From positions 9,554,501 through 9,618,500 of the forward strand of contig NC_056758.1 of assembly GCF_018687715.1 (NCBI RefSeq): a DNA stretch of 64,000 nucleotides. The letters run 5' to 3'. This document shows, one piece after another, positions 33,601-45,518 of this stretch (positions within the stretch are counted from its first letter, which is position 1; each line of letters starts with the position of its first letter). This stretch comes from Carya illinoinensis. Its lineage: Eukaryota; Streptophyta; Magnoliopsida; Fagales; Juglandaceae. The notes beneath the pieces are model-generated. The model was not told the origin of the DNA and did not search any database. It saw only the letters and a list, made by a program, of their open reading frames with translations. The position numbers and the translations under genes are program-made.

Positions 33601-33943
33601 TCAACCTCATCCATAAACATCCCAGCTCCAATGTCACTCAACATTTCCTCCATCTCATCTCGCTCATGATCATCATCCACGTGCCGCAAATAATTGGGAT
33701 GACCGAATAATCCATCCGTTGATTTGCATACGGCTCACCATGCAGTACCCATCAAGTATACCCCAAATCCATACCGTTCACAAATATATGACTTTTAGCT
33801 TTATCCAACCCCATCGCACACAAATTTTTACAACCTCGACATGGACACTTAATGTAACCCCGACTATCAGCAGAGGCCCTTGTAAAATCAATGAAGGTTC
33901 TTACTCCACGCGCATAGGGTATGTAATTCTTTTTAAATCTATT
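30638..33943 (-). pseudogene. CACTA TNP2 transposase, main part
   Basis: Minus strand, N to C. Transposase-associated domain: KCPCRGCKNLCAMGL, KSHIFVNGMDLGYT, a stop, then WVLHGE (33880-33740). TNP2 lead-in: ELYLGYIEHSK, LPKNFYEVKQLRKGLG, HACKNDCVLFWKENEEKQ...CPVCGELRWKGKK, RYFPLRPRLKRLY (33689-33135). Catalytic part: MRHPADSLAWQ...PEFG, LCLGLTSDRFNPFGN, YSTWPVVLILYNLPPW (33130-32810). DUF4218-like: MQGVKLLDGYASNIS, LKSHDCHVFLQKLLPV, FPPSFFDVMIHLAIHLPREI (32138-31737). DUF4216: DYYGVIRDIIGLKYLGG, YVFKCDWWDL (31035-30860). TNP2 is the DDE-type enzyme that cuts CACTA ends. There are stops near 33757, 33030 and 32810, a frameshift near 33725 and probable introns, so this copy is inactive. Confidence 0.8.
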
Positions 33944-35232
33944 TGATTGAGCTGAATTATTGCATTTTTAATGCTTTTGGAACCAATATATATTAATTCT
34001 TTCCTTACTTTATCATTGGTTTTATATGGAAAAATGAATAAATCAAAATTGTAATTTTAATTGATTAAAAGCATGAATTTCTGCTTTAATTTTATCAACT
34101 GTTGATTACTATGGATTATTACAAAAAGCTACCGCTTGAGTGAATTCAGGCAAATTCAAACGCTTGACTTCCACTCGACAGTGGGCTCGAGCGGGTGTGC
34201 GGAAAAGGAGATCGCTCGAGCGGAGGCATTTGGCCGCTTGAGCGAGGTCAGGCAGAGTGGAACGCTCGATGTTCACTCGACCCTCCGCTCGAGCGAATTT
34301 AGGCAGAGTCGAACGCTCAATGTTCGCTCGACACTCCGCTTGAGTGAATATCGCATTTTACAGATTAGTGTTTATTCCGCCGTCAGAGTATATAAATGAT
34401 TTTTTACATCTTATGGCCGACTTTTGGCCTAGAAAACTCTGTTTTGATTAGAGAAACACTTAGAATTTATTTTTCCTTTGATTTTCGTTCAGATTCGGAG
34501 AGGAGGACTCATACAATTGATCATTCACACAGCTACACAATTTCTACTGGATCATTCACGCACACTGCAGCAGATTGAAGAACTCCTTGAGGGGTCCAAT
34601 TGCCACTGCAGCTCAGCCTCCTCCACTGCTTCAAATCTTCATCTCCATTCAATTGGCTTGATCTTTTCAATTCCCTACTTGCTATTTCATTTCAGTTTTA
34701 AGTTTCTGAATTATTTTGGAGAATTTTGATTTAAACGTTTGAGTAATTTATTTGTTATTCATTTAATTCATGTTATTTATTTTTATCATTTCGTTAAGAT
34801 TTCATTTTAATAGTGATTACAATTACGGTGGTTTAATTTGAGAATTTGTGATTTGAATACAATGATGAACCCTAGAACAATGATTTTGGGGCTTTTCAAT
34901 TTTCAATGCATGTTTTGTCAATTACTTTCTAATTTAGTTTAATTCTTAATTTAGTTTTATTAATTTCTAAGTTTAATCTATTAGTCCTTTACATTCCAAT
35001 CCGACAATCAAAATCTAAAAACATGAATCTAGTCTATGACTAGTACCCTTTTCCATCCATTGCATATACCATCATTTTATTTTCTCTTTATGAAGTTTTT
35101 CACCTTTTTCAATGAGTTTGATTTTTAAGTAACTTTCCCTGAGGAGACGATCTAGGAATTTATTCCTAATTATTACACAATATCCTCCTGCACTTGAGAT
35201 AGCTTTAGTGCTACTCATTTTTGAGTGAGTCA
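33944..35232 (+). repeat. 5' LTR of Athila-type element
   Basis: Starts TGATTGAGCTGAATTATTGC and ends TTGAGTGAGTCA. The part at 34125-34350 is an array of CGCTCGAGCG-type palindromes alternating with AACGCTCGA...CACTCGAC. TATA-like AGTATATAAATG at 34387. About 20 bp present in the 3' LTR near 42127-42150 are missing here. Substitutions between the two LTRs are clearly more frequent than between the LTRs of the chromodomain gypsy. Confidence 0.9.
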
Positions 35233-35238
35233 AGTTTT

Positions 35239-35256
35239 TGGTGCCATTGCCAGGGA
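35239..35256 (+). promoter_or_regulatory. primer binding site, tRNA-Asp-like
   Basis: TGGTGCCATTGCCAGGGA follows the 5' LTR by 6 bp. It fits the complement of the 3' end of tRNA-Asp(GTC), the primer of Athila/Tat elements, with three transition mismatches (C to T once, G to A twice). Confidence 0.7.
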
Positions 35257-35345
35257 AAGTATTTTAACTTAAATTTAAACTCGTTATTTTTGTTATGTTC
35301 TTTAAACTGATGTTTCATGTCATGGGTGAGGGACAGTTCAAATAG

Positions 35346-36630
35346 TTGCTTAGAGTCACATCGAGTGTTGAGAGTAGTATACACAGTTTGGAGATAGATA
35401 GCTCTTCTGTCTTTTCTATTAGTGAGTCAGGTGAGGAAATTGAAATTGAACCAGAAAACATGGCTGCACCTGCACCACACACTCTTAAGGATTATTTGCA
35501 ACCCACTCGCACCACTACACCTTCATGCATAGTTTTACCTGAAAATGCATCTAATTTCTCTATTAAGCATGGCATGATGTCAGTGATACCTCAGTTCCAC
35601 GGGTTGGATTCTGAGAGTCCTTACAGCACTTGATAAATTTTGAGTTGGCTTGCACTACTTTTATCACTAGGGCTGTTACTGATGAATTCATTAGACTTCG
35701 TTTATTTCCTTTCTCTTTAAAGGATAAAGCGAAGATTTGGTTTAATTCTTTGAGGCCTAATTCTATTTCTAGTTGGTCTGATATGCAGCGTGAATTCTTA
35801 CAAAAATTTTTTCCTTTTCAGAGAACTCAGTTTTTGCAAGAGCAAATCAGCCAGTTCAATCAGAGACCTGATGAGACATTTCAGGCTAGTTGGGAAAAAT
35901 TTAAAGATTTGGTGAACATTTGTCCACATCATGGTTTTGAATCTTGGAGGTTGGTGAGCTATTTTTACACTGGTCTCACTCCAAAATGCAAGCAGTTTGT
36001 TCAGATAATGTGCAATGGGGAGTTCTTTAGCAAGGAACCTAATGAAGCACTATTATTTTTTGACTACCTTGCTGAGAGCGCACAACAGTGGAACACTCGT
36101 ACTGATCGAGTTCCATTAGCAGCACAGCCACTGAGGGCTATTTCTGGGGGGGTAGATATGAGCTTAAAGAAGACATTGATGTTCAAACCCGAATAGTTGC
36201 ATTGACTAGAAGACTAGAGGTAATGGAAATGGAAAAAGTGAAGGCTGTGAAAGTAGTAGAGGCATGTTCTATATGTGCTGATTCAAACTATAAGACCCAA
36301 GACTGCACGATTATGCCAGTATTTCAAGAAGGTGGGTCTGAGCAGATGCAATCAGCTAACTGGGTTAATAGAGCACAGAATCAGCCTTTCTCCAACACAT
36401 ATAATCTGGGGTGGAGGAATCACCCAAATTTCTCATGGAGAAATGATCAGCCTGGTCGGTCCCCACCACCTCAGCAGCAGCCATTTAATCAGGGTGCTCC
36501 TCAGCACCAGTATCCGCCATATTAGAATCCTCAGAGCTATCCTTATGTAGCTCCTCCTGGATTTCAGCCTCATGTAACTGCACAGAGTTCTTAGCCTTCA
36601 TCATCTGCAAAGAAGACTCTAGATGACAGT
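35346..36630 (+). pseudogene. Athila-type Gag
   Basis: N-terminal segment at 35346-35633 (VIPQFHGLDSESPYS), then a frame change into 35630-36196 with the retrotransposon gag domain: NFELACTTFITRAVT, RLFPFSLKDKAKIWFNSL, QREFLQKFFPFQRTQFLQ and MCNGEFFSKEPNEALLFFDY. A further shift at about 36196 leads to 36202-36525, which holds the remains of the zinc knuckle, CSICADSNYKTQDC, where the zinc-binding His is Tyr (TAT at 36289-36291). A TAG at 36523-36525 and another near 36592 follow in a Pro/Gln-rich linker. Gag would form the particle and bind element RNA; this copy is broken in at least four places. Confidence 0.85.
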
Positions 36631-38100
36631 ATGGCTCAGATGGCCAATACACTTCAGCAATTCATGCAGATTCAGGCCACCACAAATAATCAGAACACTC
36701 AGGCCATAAATGAGTTGCGAGGCACTATTAATAAGATGAGCACAACCTTGAGCACCCTAGAGAAAGGGAAATTTCCAGCACAACCTCAGCCTAATCCTCA
36801 AGTATACAGGCAGCAACAACAGCAAGTGCATAATGTCTCAGGGGATGTTATTGAGACAGCGAAGGCAGTTCTTACTTTGAGAAGTGGGAAGGAAGTTCCC
36901 CAACCAAAGATGCCTATAGACACACAGGTAGTTGGTCCTACACCTAAAGATGTAACAGAGACTGATAAAGTTGAGAAAGAATCAGAGATAGTGAGACCAG
37001 AGCTGAAGAAGCCTGTGAGTGTAGATGTTGAGACTAGTAAGGGATACCAACCTGTGGTTCCCTATCCTCAGAGATTGGCAGCTGGCCAAAAGAACAAGTA
37101 TCACACGGAGATTCAAGATATTTTCAAGCAAGTGAAGATCAATATTCCACTCTTGGATGTCATACAACAAGTGCCTTCATATGCAAAATTTTTGAAGGAC
37201 TTGTGCACAGTGAAGAGGAAGCTGAATGTGAAGAAGAAATCTTTCCTAACGGAGCAAGTTAGTGCATTGATATTGAGCGAGACTCCTCATAAGTTTGGAG
37301 ATTCTGGCTCTCCCAACATTTTCATTATGATTGGTGAATCACGCATTGGGAGAGCTTTACTTGATTTGGGGAGTAGTGTGAACTTGCTACCATTCTCAGT
37401 ATATAAGCAGTTGGGATTGGGTGAGCTGAAAAAGACCTCCATCATGCTACAGCTGGCTGACAGATCAGTTAAGGTACCGAGGGGTATTGTAGAGGACGTG
37501 TTGGTCCGGGTGGACAAATTCTATTACCCAGTGGATTTTGTGGTTCTTAACATGCAGCAGCCGGTCTCCACTATTTACCAAGCTCCTGTCATCCTAGGAA
37601 GACCATTTCTAGCTACATCAAATGCATTGATCAATTGCAAAAGTGGATTTTTGAAGCTTACCTTTGGGAACATGGTACTTGAGTTGAACGTTTTCAACGC
37701 TTGCAAGATGCTAGCACATTTTGATGACAGAAGTGATTTGAATGCTGTGGAAAGTTTGACACTAACAGATTTTATTTGCTCAACTTCTCCCTTATCTGAT
37801 GATGATTATATTTTTCAGACACCTGAATTTTTACTTGATGAGAAAATTGATCATATCAATGAAGATGACTTTGATTTTTTTGATTGTTTTGCAGATTCTT
37901 CTTTACCACTTGAAGTACAATTTGCGGGAGCAAGATGGAAACCCCAGTTTGAAGCTCTACCACCACCAGACATGCTTAAATCTTCAGAGGAAGAAGTTCC
38001 CCAGTTGGAGCTGAAACCACTTCCTCAAGATTTAAAGTATGTGTTTCTTGGTCCTGAAGAAGGCACTTTTCTAGTGGTGATTTCCTCAAAGCTAAATTAG
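36631..38100 (+). CDS. Athila-type Gag end and protease ORF
   Basis: An open frame of 489 codons. The first 130 residues are Gln/Pro/Thr-rich linker with LTLRSGKEVPQ, the usual end of Athila Gag. Residues about 170-230 hold YPQRLAAGQKNK...FKQVKINIPLLDVIQQVPSYAKFLKDLC, and 235-330 the aspartic protease-like domain with LLDLGSSVNLLPFSVYKQLG (DLG in place of DSG/DTG, normal for this lineage as I know it) and VILGRPFLAT. It runs in frame towards RT but ends at a TAG (38098-38100). This piece is open, but the element as a whole is inactive. Confidence 0.75.
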   Translation: MAQMANTLQQFMQIQATTNNQNTQAINELRGTINKMSTTLSTLEKGKFPAQPQPNPQVYRQQQQQVHNVSGDVIETAKAVLTLRSGKEVPQPKMPIDTQVVGPTPKDVTETDKVEKESEIVRPELKKPVSVDVETSKGYQPVVPYPQRLAAGQKNKYHTEIQDIFKQVKINIPLLDVIQQVPSYAKFLKDLCTVKRKLNVKKKSFLTEQVSALILSETPHKFGDSGSPNIFIMIGESRIGRALLDLGSSVNLLPFSVYKQLGLGELKKTSIMLQLADRSVKVPRGIVEDVLVRVDKFYYPVDFVVLNMQQPVSTIYQAPVILGRPFLATSNALINCKSGFLKLTFGNMVLELNVFNACKMLAHFDDRSDLNAVESLTLTDFICSTSPLSDDDYIFQTPEFLLDEKIDHINEDDFDFFDCFADSSLPLEVQFAGARWKPQFEALPPPDMLKSSEEEVPQLELKPLPQDLKYVFLGPEEGTFLVVISSKLN

Positions 38101-39315
38101 AAGGATGAAACCCAGTTGATTGAAGTATTAAGGAAGTATCGAGGCGCAATTGGTTGGACAATAGCTGACATCAAAGGCATTGATGCCGTTGTATGTATCC
38201 ATAGAATCCATCTTGAAGATGATGCTAGATCGGTTCATGATGCTCAACATAGGCTCCATCCTACCATGAAGGAAGTTGTGAAAGAGGAGGTGCTTAAGCT
38301 ACTCGCAGTGGGTATCATTTATCCCATCTCAGACAGTAAGTGGGTAAGTCCAACTCAAGTGGTACCAAAAAAATCTGGTTTGACTGTCATAAAAAATGAT
38401 AAAAATGAGTTGATTCCAACTAGAATGCTTACTGGCTGGAGAATGTGCATTGACTATAGAAAACTTAATTCAGCCAGTAGGAAGGATCATTTTTCTTTAC
38501 CATTCTTGGATCAAATTTTGGAAAGAGTATCTGGTAATGCATATTATTGTTTCTTGGATGGCTACTCTGGTTATTATCAAATTGCTGTAGCGCTTGAGGA
38601 TCAGGAGAAAACCACTTTCACCTGTCCTTTTGGCACTTTTGCTTTTACTAGAATGCCTTTTGGTTTGTGTAATGCTCCAGCTACTTTTCAGTGATGCATG
38701 ATGAGTATTTTTTCTGACATGATTGATGATATTTGTGAAATATTCATTGACGATTTTTCTGTTTTTGGAAAATCCTTTGAGAGTTGTTTGCATAATTTGG
38801 CACGTATTCTCCGGAGATGTGAGGAAGAAAATCTTTTACTTAATTGTGAGAAATGCCAATTTATGGTTACTCAGGGCATTGTATTGGGGCATATTGTTTC
38901 TTTTGAGGGTATAAAGGTTAACAAGGCAAAAATTGAATTAATATCTAAACTTCCTATCCCTAGGCCAGTTAGGGATATTCGTTCTTTTCTTGGTCATGCT
39001 GGCTTTTATAGGCGGTTTATTAAAGGGTTTAGTTCTATTGCAAAACCATTGTGCACTCTTTTACAAAATGATATTAAATTTGTTTGGACTGCTGAGTGCC
39101 AAAAAGCTTTTGATACTCTGAAAAAGTCGCTTACCACTGCCCCTATTGTGCAACCTCCGCAGTGGGACCTTCCCTTTGAGATTATGATAGATGCTAGTGA
39201 CTATGCCTTAGGAGCTGTTTTGGGGCAGCGGGTGGATAATAGGCCATTTGTGATTTATTATGCTAGTAGAACCTTGAATGATGCCCAGAAAAATTATACC
39301 ACTACTGAAAAATAA
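38101..39315 (+). pseudogene. Athila-type reverse transcriptase
   Basis: Residues from IGWTIADIKGI and CIHRIHLEDDARSV lead to the RT core: MKEVVKEEVLKLLAVGIIYPI, WRMCIDYRKLNSASRKDHF, LDGYSGYYQIAVA and MPFGLCNAPATFQ. A stop TGA at 38692-38694 follows, in a place where arginine (CGA) is usual. The frame then continues MMSIFSDM with catalytic FIDDFSVFG, LGHIVSFEGI, FLGHAGFYRRFI and the start of RNase H (IMIDASDYALGAVLG). A second stop, TAA, lies at 39313-39315 within [13 protein letters not shown]. The enzyme would copy element RNA into cDNA. Confidence 0.85.
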
Positions 39316-40926
39316 TTGCTTGCAGTGGTTTTTGCACTTGATAAATTTTGGACTTATATTCTTGGTTCTCCTGTTACTATTTTCACTGACCACTCTGCTC
39401 TTAAGTATTTGTTGGCTAAGAAAGATACAAAACCACACTTGATTCGCTGGATTCTATTACCTCAAGAGTTCAACATCAACATTAAGGATAAGAAAGGAGT
39501 TGAAAACGTGGTAGCTGACCACCTCTCTAGATTGTCATCATCTCCTTCTTCAAATGTCAACCTTCCTCTTGATGATAGTTTCCCGGATGAGCAGCTGTTT
39601 GTAGTTGATAAAGCTCCCTGGTATGCTGACATAGTCAATTATCTGGTGACTGAGCTAATGCCTTCTAAATGGTCCACCCAAGATAAGCGTCGGTTTCTCT
39701 CTGAGGTACGACACTTTTATTTTGATGATCCATATCTTTTTAAATATTGTTCGGACCAATTGATTCGAAGATGCATTCCTGATGATGAGTTTTCTTCGGT
39801 TTTGAGATTTTGTCATATGGGTGCATGTGGTGGTCATTTTTCAGCAAAGAAAACAGTTTCAAAAATTTTGCAAAGCGGTTTTTACTGGCCTTCCATGTTT
39901 AAAGATGCTTATAATTTTTGCAAGGCTTGTGAGCCTTGTCAAAAATCACAAGCCTTGCAAAAATTGAGATCCATTAGCAAAAGAGACATGATGCCTCATT
40001 CCCTAATTCTTACTTTAGAAATTTTTGATTGTTGGGGAATAGACTTCATGGGACCTTTTCCAGTTTCTTTTGGAAACACATATATTTTATTGGCTGTGGA
40101 TTATGTTTCAAAATGGGTGGAGGCCATTGCTTGTAAAACAAATGACCATCATGTTGTCCTGAAATTTTTGCAATCTTTGTTTGCTCGTTTTGGCATGCCA
40201 AAAGTTATTATAAGTGATGGGGGTTCTCATTTTTGCAATAAACCATTTTCTACACTTGTGAAGAAATATGGTATCACACACAGAGTTTCTACCCCTTATC
40301 AGCTTCAAACAAATGGACAAGCTGAATTGACAAACAGAGAGATAAAAATTATTTTAGAGAAAACCATCAAGCCTAATAGGAAAGATTGGTCGGTTAAAAT
40401 TTTTGATGCTTTGTGGGCTTATAGGATAGCTTTTAAAACAAATCTAGGGATGTCTCCTTAACGATTAGTTTATGGTAAAGCTTGTCATGTACCTGTTGAT
40501 ATTTAGCATCGAGGTCTTTGGGCCATAAAACATGTTAACATGTCACTTGATGAAGCTTCAGGGTTGAGAAAATTGTAGATCAATGAATTGGATGAATCTC
40601 GTCAGAATGCTTATGACAACGCTCAGCTTGCAAAGGAACGCATGAAAATTTTGCATGATCAGAAAATTCATCCAAAGCAATTCACACTTGGCCATGAAGT
40701 CCTCTTTTACAATTCTCGCTTGAACATTTTTCCTGGAAAGTTGAAATCCCGATGGAGTGGGCCGTACATTGTAAAGACCGTTCATCCTCATGGTGCAGTA
40801 GACATTGTCAATCCAAAGAATGGTAATAGCTTCACTGTCAATGGACAACGTCTAAAGTCATTTCTGAAGGTCTTTGATCCACATGAAGAGATCTTGCTTG
40901 TGCAATACCCCAGGGACGTGTTTTGA
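39316..40926 (+). pseudogene. Athila-type RNase H and integrase
   Basis: [19 protein letters not shown] and [16 protein letters not shown] are the RNase H half with its catalytic Asp intact. The integrase zinc finger is [14 protein letters not shown]...FCKACEPCQ, the core [19 protein letters not shown] and [11 protein letters not shown] (D, D, E present), and the end LHDQKIHPKQFTLGHEVLFYNSRLNIFPGKLKSRWSGPY. Stops interrupt at 40459-40461 (after GMSP), 40504-40506 and 40576-40578. The last frame ends at 40926. Inactive. Confidence 0.85.
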
Positions 40927-41930
40927 TTCACTTCTCATTCTTTACAGTTTTCTTTACTTGCTTTGTTTTTATTTGTTCTTTTGCTTTGATTTTATATTTC
41001 ATGTTGTTTGTTTGTTTTGCTTATTTTTTCTGTGCACTTTGTTTTCTTTCGTTCGACTCATTGAGGACTATGTCTCTCACTAGTTGGGGGTAGCAAGTGT
41101 GCACAGTTTAAATATATATATATAAAATAAAAAAATAAGATTTGTGAAATTTGAGCATCTTGGTGGAGTAATTGAGTGGGATCATTTGTGAAGATTTATT
41201 TTCAAGCTTAAACATAGAGCATGATTTTTGATGCATCATATTTTGTTGATATGTGGCTTGAAACACCGGGATGTTATGCTTATTAAGATGAAACTTGATA
41301 AAATTTTTGTAGAACGAAAGGCAAATTTTGAAGGACATTTTGCACATGCTTACGCTTGTAGTGTTCCTTATTTACCATTCATTGATTTAACACTGGAGAA
41401 GTAAACTGCAGGACTACCAAGCCATGCCAAAAAGAAAAAAAAAAGAAAAAAGGATTTGAAAAGAAAAGAAGAAAAGAAAAAAAAAAGGAATAAATGCAAC
41501 TTAGTGAACTTTCCTAAGTAAAAAGGGCTAGAAACAATTACCCAATATTTTAGGGGTTGAGTATCCAACCTTTAAAAACAAAGCTGGCGTGAAAACTGCT
41601 AGACCCTTGGGCTTTGAGGTAGTTAGAATCAGCAATGATTCATCTTAAGGTTGAAAAATCCTATGGCAAATCATGGCTAGTAATGAGGAACACACAACCG
41701 GTTTAGCTCCACACACACATTTGAGTTCTGAGACATTTGCCTTAATTCTATGTGAAAGATTGTTGAGATAGTCTTGGTGGCCGGGTATAACCCTTGGGGG
41801 TTGAGTAGTAACGTGTCACTTTTGTGAGAATTCAGAATTGTATTTGATTGTTTTTGTTTGAATTTCGATCTTTATGCAATATTCATCTCAATTATTTTTC
41901 ACTATTTTGCTCTAGGATTAGCAAAATGCT

Positions 41931-41942
41931 AGTTGGGGGGTG
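41931..41942 (+). promoter_or_regulatory. polypurine tract of Athila-type element
   Basis: AGTTGGGGGGTG immediately before the 3' LTR. The same AGTTGGGAGGTG form precedes the LTR of the second Athila-type element (minus strand, 60783-60794). Confidence 0.75.
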
Positions 41943-43249
41943 TGATTGAGCTGAATTATTGCATTTTTAATACTTTTGGAACCAATATATATTAATTCTT
42001 TCATTACTTTATCATTGGTTTTATATGAAAAAATGAATAAATCAAAGTTGTAATTTTAATTGATTAAAAGCATAAATTTCTACTTTAATTTTATCAACTG
42101 TTGATTACTATGGATTATGGTACATATCGCTCGAGGTGCGGCTTTTTGCCGCTTGAGCGAATTCAGGCAGATTCAAACGCTCGAGTTCTGCTCGACAGTG
42201 AGCTCGAGCAGGTGTGCGGTAAAGGAGATCGCTCGAGCGGAGGCATTTGGCTGCTCAAGCGAAGTCATGCAGAGTGGAACGCTCGATGTTCACTCGACCC
42301 TCCACTCGAGCGAATTTAGGCAGAGTCGAATGCTCGATATTCGTTTGACACTCCGCTCGAGCGAATATCGCATTTTACAGATTAGTGTTTATTCCACCGT
42401 CAGAGTATATAAATGATTTTTTACATCTTATGGCCGACTTTTGGCCTGGAAAACTCTGTTTTGATTAGAGAAACACTTAGAATTTATTTTTCCTTTGATT
42501 TTCGTTCAGATTCGGAGAGGAGGATTCATACAATCGATCATTCACACAGCTACACAATTTCCACTGGATCATTCACTCACACTGCAGCAGATTGAAGAAC
42601 TCCTTGAGGGGTCCAATTGCCACTGCAGCTCAGCCTCCTCCACTGCTTCAAATCTTCATCTCCATTCAATTGGCTTGATCTTTTCAATTCCCTACTTGCT
42701 ATTTCGTTTCAGTTTTAAGTTTCTAAATTATTTTGGAGAATTTTGATTTAGACGTTTGAGTAATTTATTTGTTATTCATTTAATTCATGTTATTTATTTT
42801 TATCGTTTCGTTAAGTTTTCATTTTAATAGTGATTACAATTACGGTGGTTTAATTTGAGAATTTGTGATTTGAATACAATGATGAACCCTAGAACAATGA
42901 TTGTGGGGCTTTTCAATTTTCAGTGCATGTTTTGTCAATTACTTTCTAATTTAGTTTAATTCTTAATTTAGTTTTATTAATTTCTGAGTTTAATCTATTA
43001 GTCCTTTACATTCTAATCCGACAATCAAAATCTAAAAACATGAATATAATCTATGACTAGTACCCTTTTCCATCCATTGCACATACCATCATTTTATTTT
43101 CTCTTTGTGAAGTTTTTCACATTTTTCAACGAGTTTGATTTTTAAGTAACTTTCCCTGAGGAGACGATCTAGGAATTTATTCCTAATTATTACACGACAT
43201 CCTCCTGCACTTGGGATAGCTTTAGTGTTACTCATTTTTGAGTGAGTCA
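41943..43249 (+). repeat. 3' LTR of Athila-type element
   Basis: Starts TGATTGAGCTGAATTATTGC, ends TTGAGTGAGTCA, and is followed by CTATT, the target duplication. It has the CTCGAGCG palindrome array at 42128-42365 in a longer form than the 5' LTR. Confidence 0.9.
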
Positions 43250-43281
43250 CTATTGCCTAGACGCATCCAACTTTTATCCAT
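43250..43281 (-). pseudogene. CACTA TNP2 start codon and first codons
   Basis: The minus strand reads ATG at 43281 and encodes MDKSWMRLGN, the kind of opening (MD.SWM) expected of TNP2-type transposases, before the Athila insertion. Taking out 33944-43249 and one CTATT copy joins GGC AAT AG to A TTT in frame with the sequence at 33943. The start is chosen because no upstream coding similarity is seen. Confidence 0.65.
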
Positions 43282-43507
43282 TTCTAAAAACATTTAATTA
43301 TTGGTAACACGTAGTATACTATAATACACATGCATGTCATGCTCCAATTCAAACTACTATTTCTCAAGGTAGTTGGTCCTATCCCATTCGAGATTATATT
43401 ATCCATATTGTACAAGTTCCGCCACTCTACTACTTCCCACATCAGTAGAAATTTCGGCAACATTTTCCCATAGTTCTCCAAGTATACATGTTCACATAGA
43501 GGGATTG

Positions 43508-45518
43508 TGTGATGACCCGTTTTTGAGTGTATTTTCGCTGAAATAGTTGTTTTTATTTTAATTAATATATTAGTTATTTATTTTAATTTGTTTGTGTTTT
43601 AAAATTAGTTTTTAATTTATTTGATGTTGTGTTTTATTTCTTTTAGTTGTTTTGTGGTTTTAATCTTTTTCGGCGTTTAGTTTAGTTTTCCCGGAATGAG
43701 GATTAGATCTCCTCTTTTCCCTACATCTCTTTTCCTTTATCCTTTCTTTTTCTTTTTCCTTCTTCTTTTCTTTTTTCCTTTCTTTTTTCTTTTTTCTTTT
43801 TTTTCTTTTTTCTCTCTTCTCTCTCCCCGATCGTCCCCCCCCGGCCTCTCTCTCTCCTCCCTCTCCCTCAGGCCGAACCCCTTCTCTCTACCGGCCCACC
43901 GCCGTCCAGCCACCACTCGACCCACCACCGGTTCCAAAAGTTTCCCCTCCCTCCGGCGCACCACCCCACCCAAGCTCACCCCCAACCGGCCGGCCATTTG
44001 GCCGGAAAAAGCCCAACAAAGCCGCACGGTTTTGGCTCCGATCCGCCGCCGTCGCTCCACCTCCGGCCACCATTTCTTCACCACTTCATCACCGGTCCCT
44101 TGCCGTCCTAACCCACCCATTTCCGGCCTCCAACGACCACCGGAGCAGCTCCTACGAGCTTGCTTTCCGATTTGGGTATTTCGGCCATTTTCCGGCGATT
44201 CCGCCGCCACCCACGGCCGTTCATCACTTCCAATAGCTTCACAACCATCCCTAGACCATTCCCTATCAATTTCGTGTCCTAGTTTGTCCCCGTTCAAAAG
44301 TGGGTTTTTCACAACCCACGGCCACAGTGAATTTTCACTGTGACGTTGCTGTTTTTCCGCCGTTTGCAACGCCGGGTGTTTTCTAAAATTACCGTATAGC
44401 GCTGTAAGTATTTTCCAAACCCTATTTTCAGATTTTAATATATATTGCTCATTCAATTATTTACTGTTGTTAGTTGTTGATTCCGGACTGAGTCCGAGGA
44501 GTTTCGGGGGTCGGATGGATGGAGGACGGAGTTGCCTGTTTATTTGATTTATGATTGTTGGATTATTTTATTATGCATTGTTATGGCATTACATGGTGCA
44601 TGCACGTGTGTTTGTGGAATTGTGTGAAAAGCCTGTGTGATGGCGTGAGTGGTTTTACGGGTGCGTGTGTATCACGAGCCCAAGCCGGGATGGGTTATTA
44701 TCTCGGTGGAGCTCCTCTGGTCACTCGGGAGCGGAATAAACTGAGTGATGTCCCCTGAGTTGTCGCTAGACGACGGGAGCGGGGGCTAGGGGTTGCTTGG
44801 CTACGAACGCGCCGGGCGCGGAACCGGGCATCGCCCTACGCACCGACTCCGTGGCCCTTTGCTGGTGAGGGCTAGAGGATGCTTGGCTACGAACGTGCGG
44901 GGCACGGAACTGGGCATCGCTCGTTAGGTGTCACATGCGTGGTGGTACTCTGCGGTGTGGCACTGGAGCCAGGGTGTGCGGATGACCCCTAGGGGAGGTC
45001 ATGGTGCACGCGGTTAAAATTGGATAATGGTTTGAGAGGCCAAATGGGTTTTTGGCGTGTGTGGAAAACGGGTGTTTTATGGGCTTTGTGCATTGGGCAT
45101 GTTTCATGCATCTTGTTTGAGTTTTATGTGTTTTTATCTGGTAGTGTTTGGGTTTTACTTACCTGCGGTACCATTTTGGTTCCGTAGCTTTTGGTGCAGA
45201 GTTAGAGGACGAAAAGGAGGAGGCTGAGCCCGAGGATGCGGCTCCGCCGGGTTGCTGATGCTGTGTTTTTTATTTGTATAAAACTGTATTTGTGTTTTGT
45301 AATAGTTTATCTATGTACGTTTTAAACAGCTTGCATTACGTTAAGAAAAAAATTCTGGTACTTAGTTATGACTTTCGTTATCCGCTGCGTGTTCTTTCGT
45401 GCACATTTGTTGCCTTTGCACACACTCGGCACCCGTCGATAAGATGGTGACCGGGGTTGTCACCATCCGGACGTCTCGATTTCCCCGTGTTCGGGCGTGG
45501 GGATTTGGGGACGTCACA
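43508..45518 (+). mobile_element. solo LTR of the chromodomain gypsy family
   Basis: 2011 bp from TGTGATGACC to GGGACGTCACA, flanked by the perfect duplication GATTG (43503-43507 and 45519-45523). It is in reverse orientation relative to the 21-30 kb element and closely similar to its LTRs along the full length, including the CT-rich tract (43730-43870), GCGCTGTAAGTATTTTCC near 44400 and GAGGCTGAGCCCGAG near 45220. It lies about 225 bp upstream of the CACTA TNP2 ATG, i.e. in that gene's promoter or leader. Confidence 0.92.

Larger units (their letters stand above)
33944..43249 (+). mobile_element. Athila-type Ty3-gypsy retrotransposon, complete but decayed
   Basis: A 9306-bp element with two LTRs (1289 and 1307 bp), a tRNA-Asp-type primer site, gag, PR-RT-RNase H-integrase and a polypurine tract. 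It is flanked by the perfect duplication CTATT (33939-33943 and 43250-43254). It landed in about the eleventh codon of the CACTA TNP2 gene. Several stops and shifts inactivate gag and pol. Lineage is judged from Gag and Pol signatures ([48 protein letters not shown]). The 41.0-41.9 kb part after pol is non-coding with an A/G-rich stretch near 41428-41490; no env-like ORF was seen. Confidence 0.9.
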
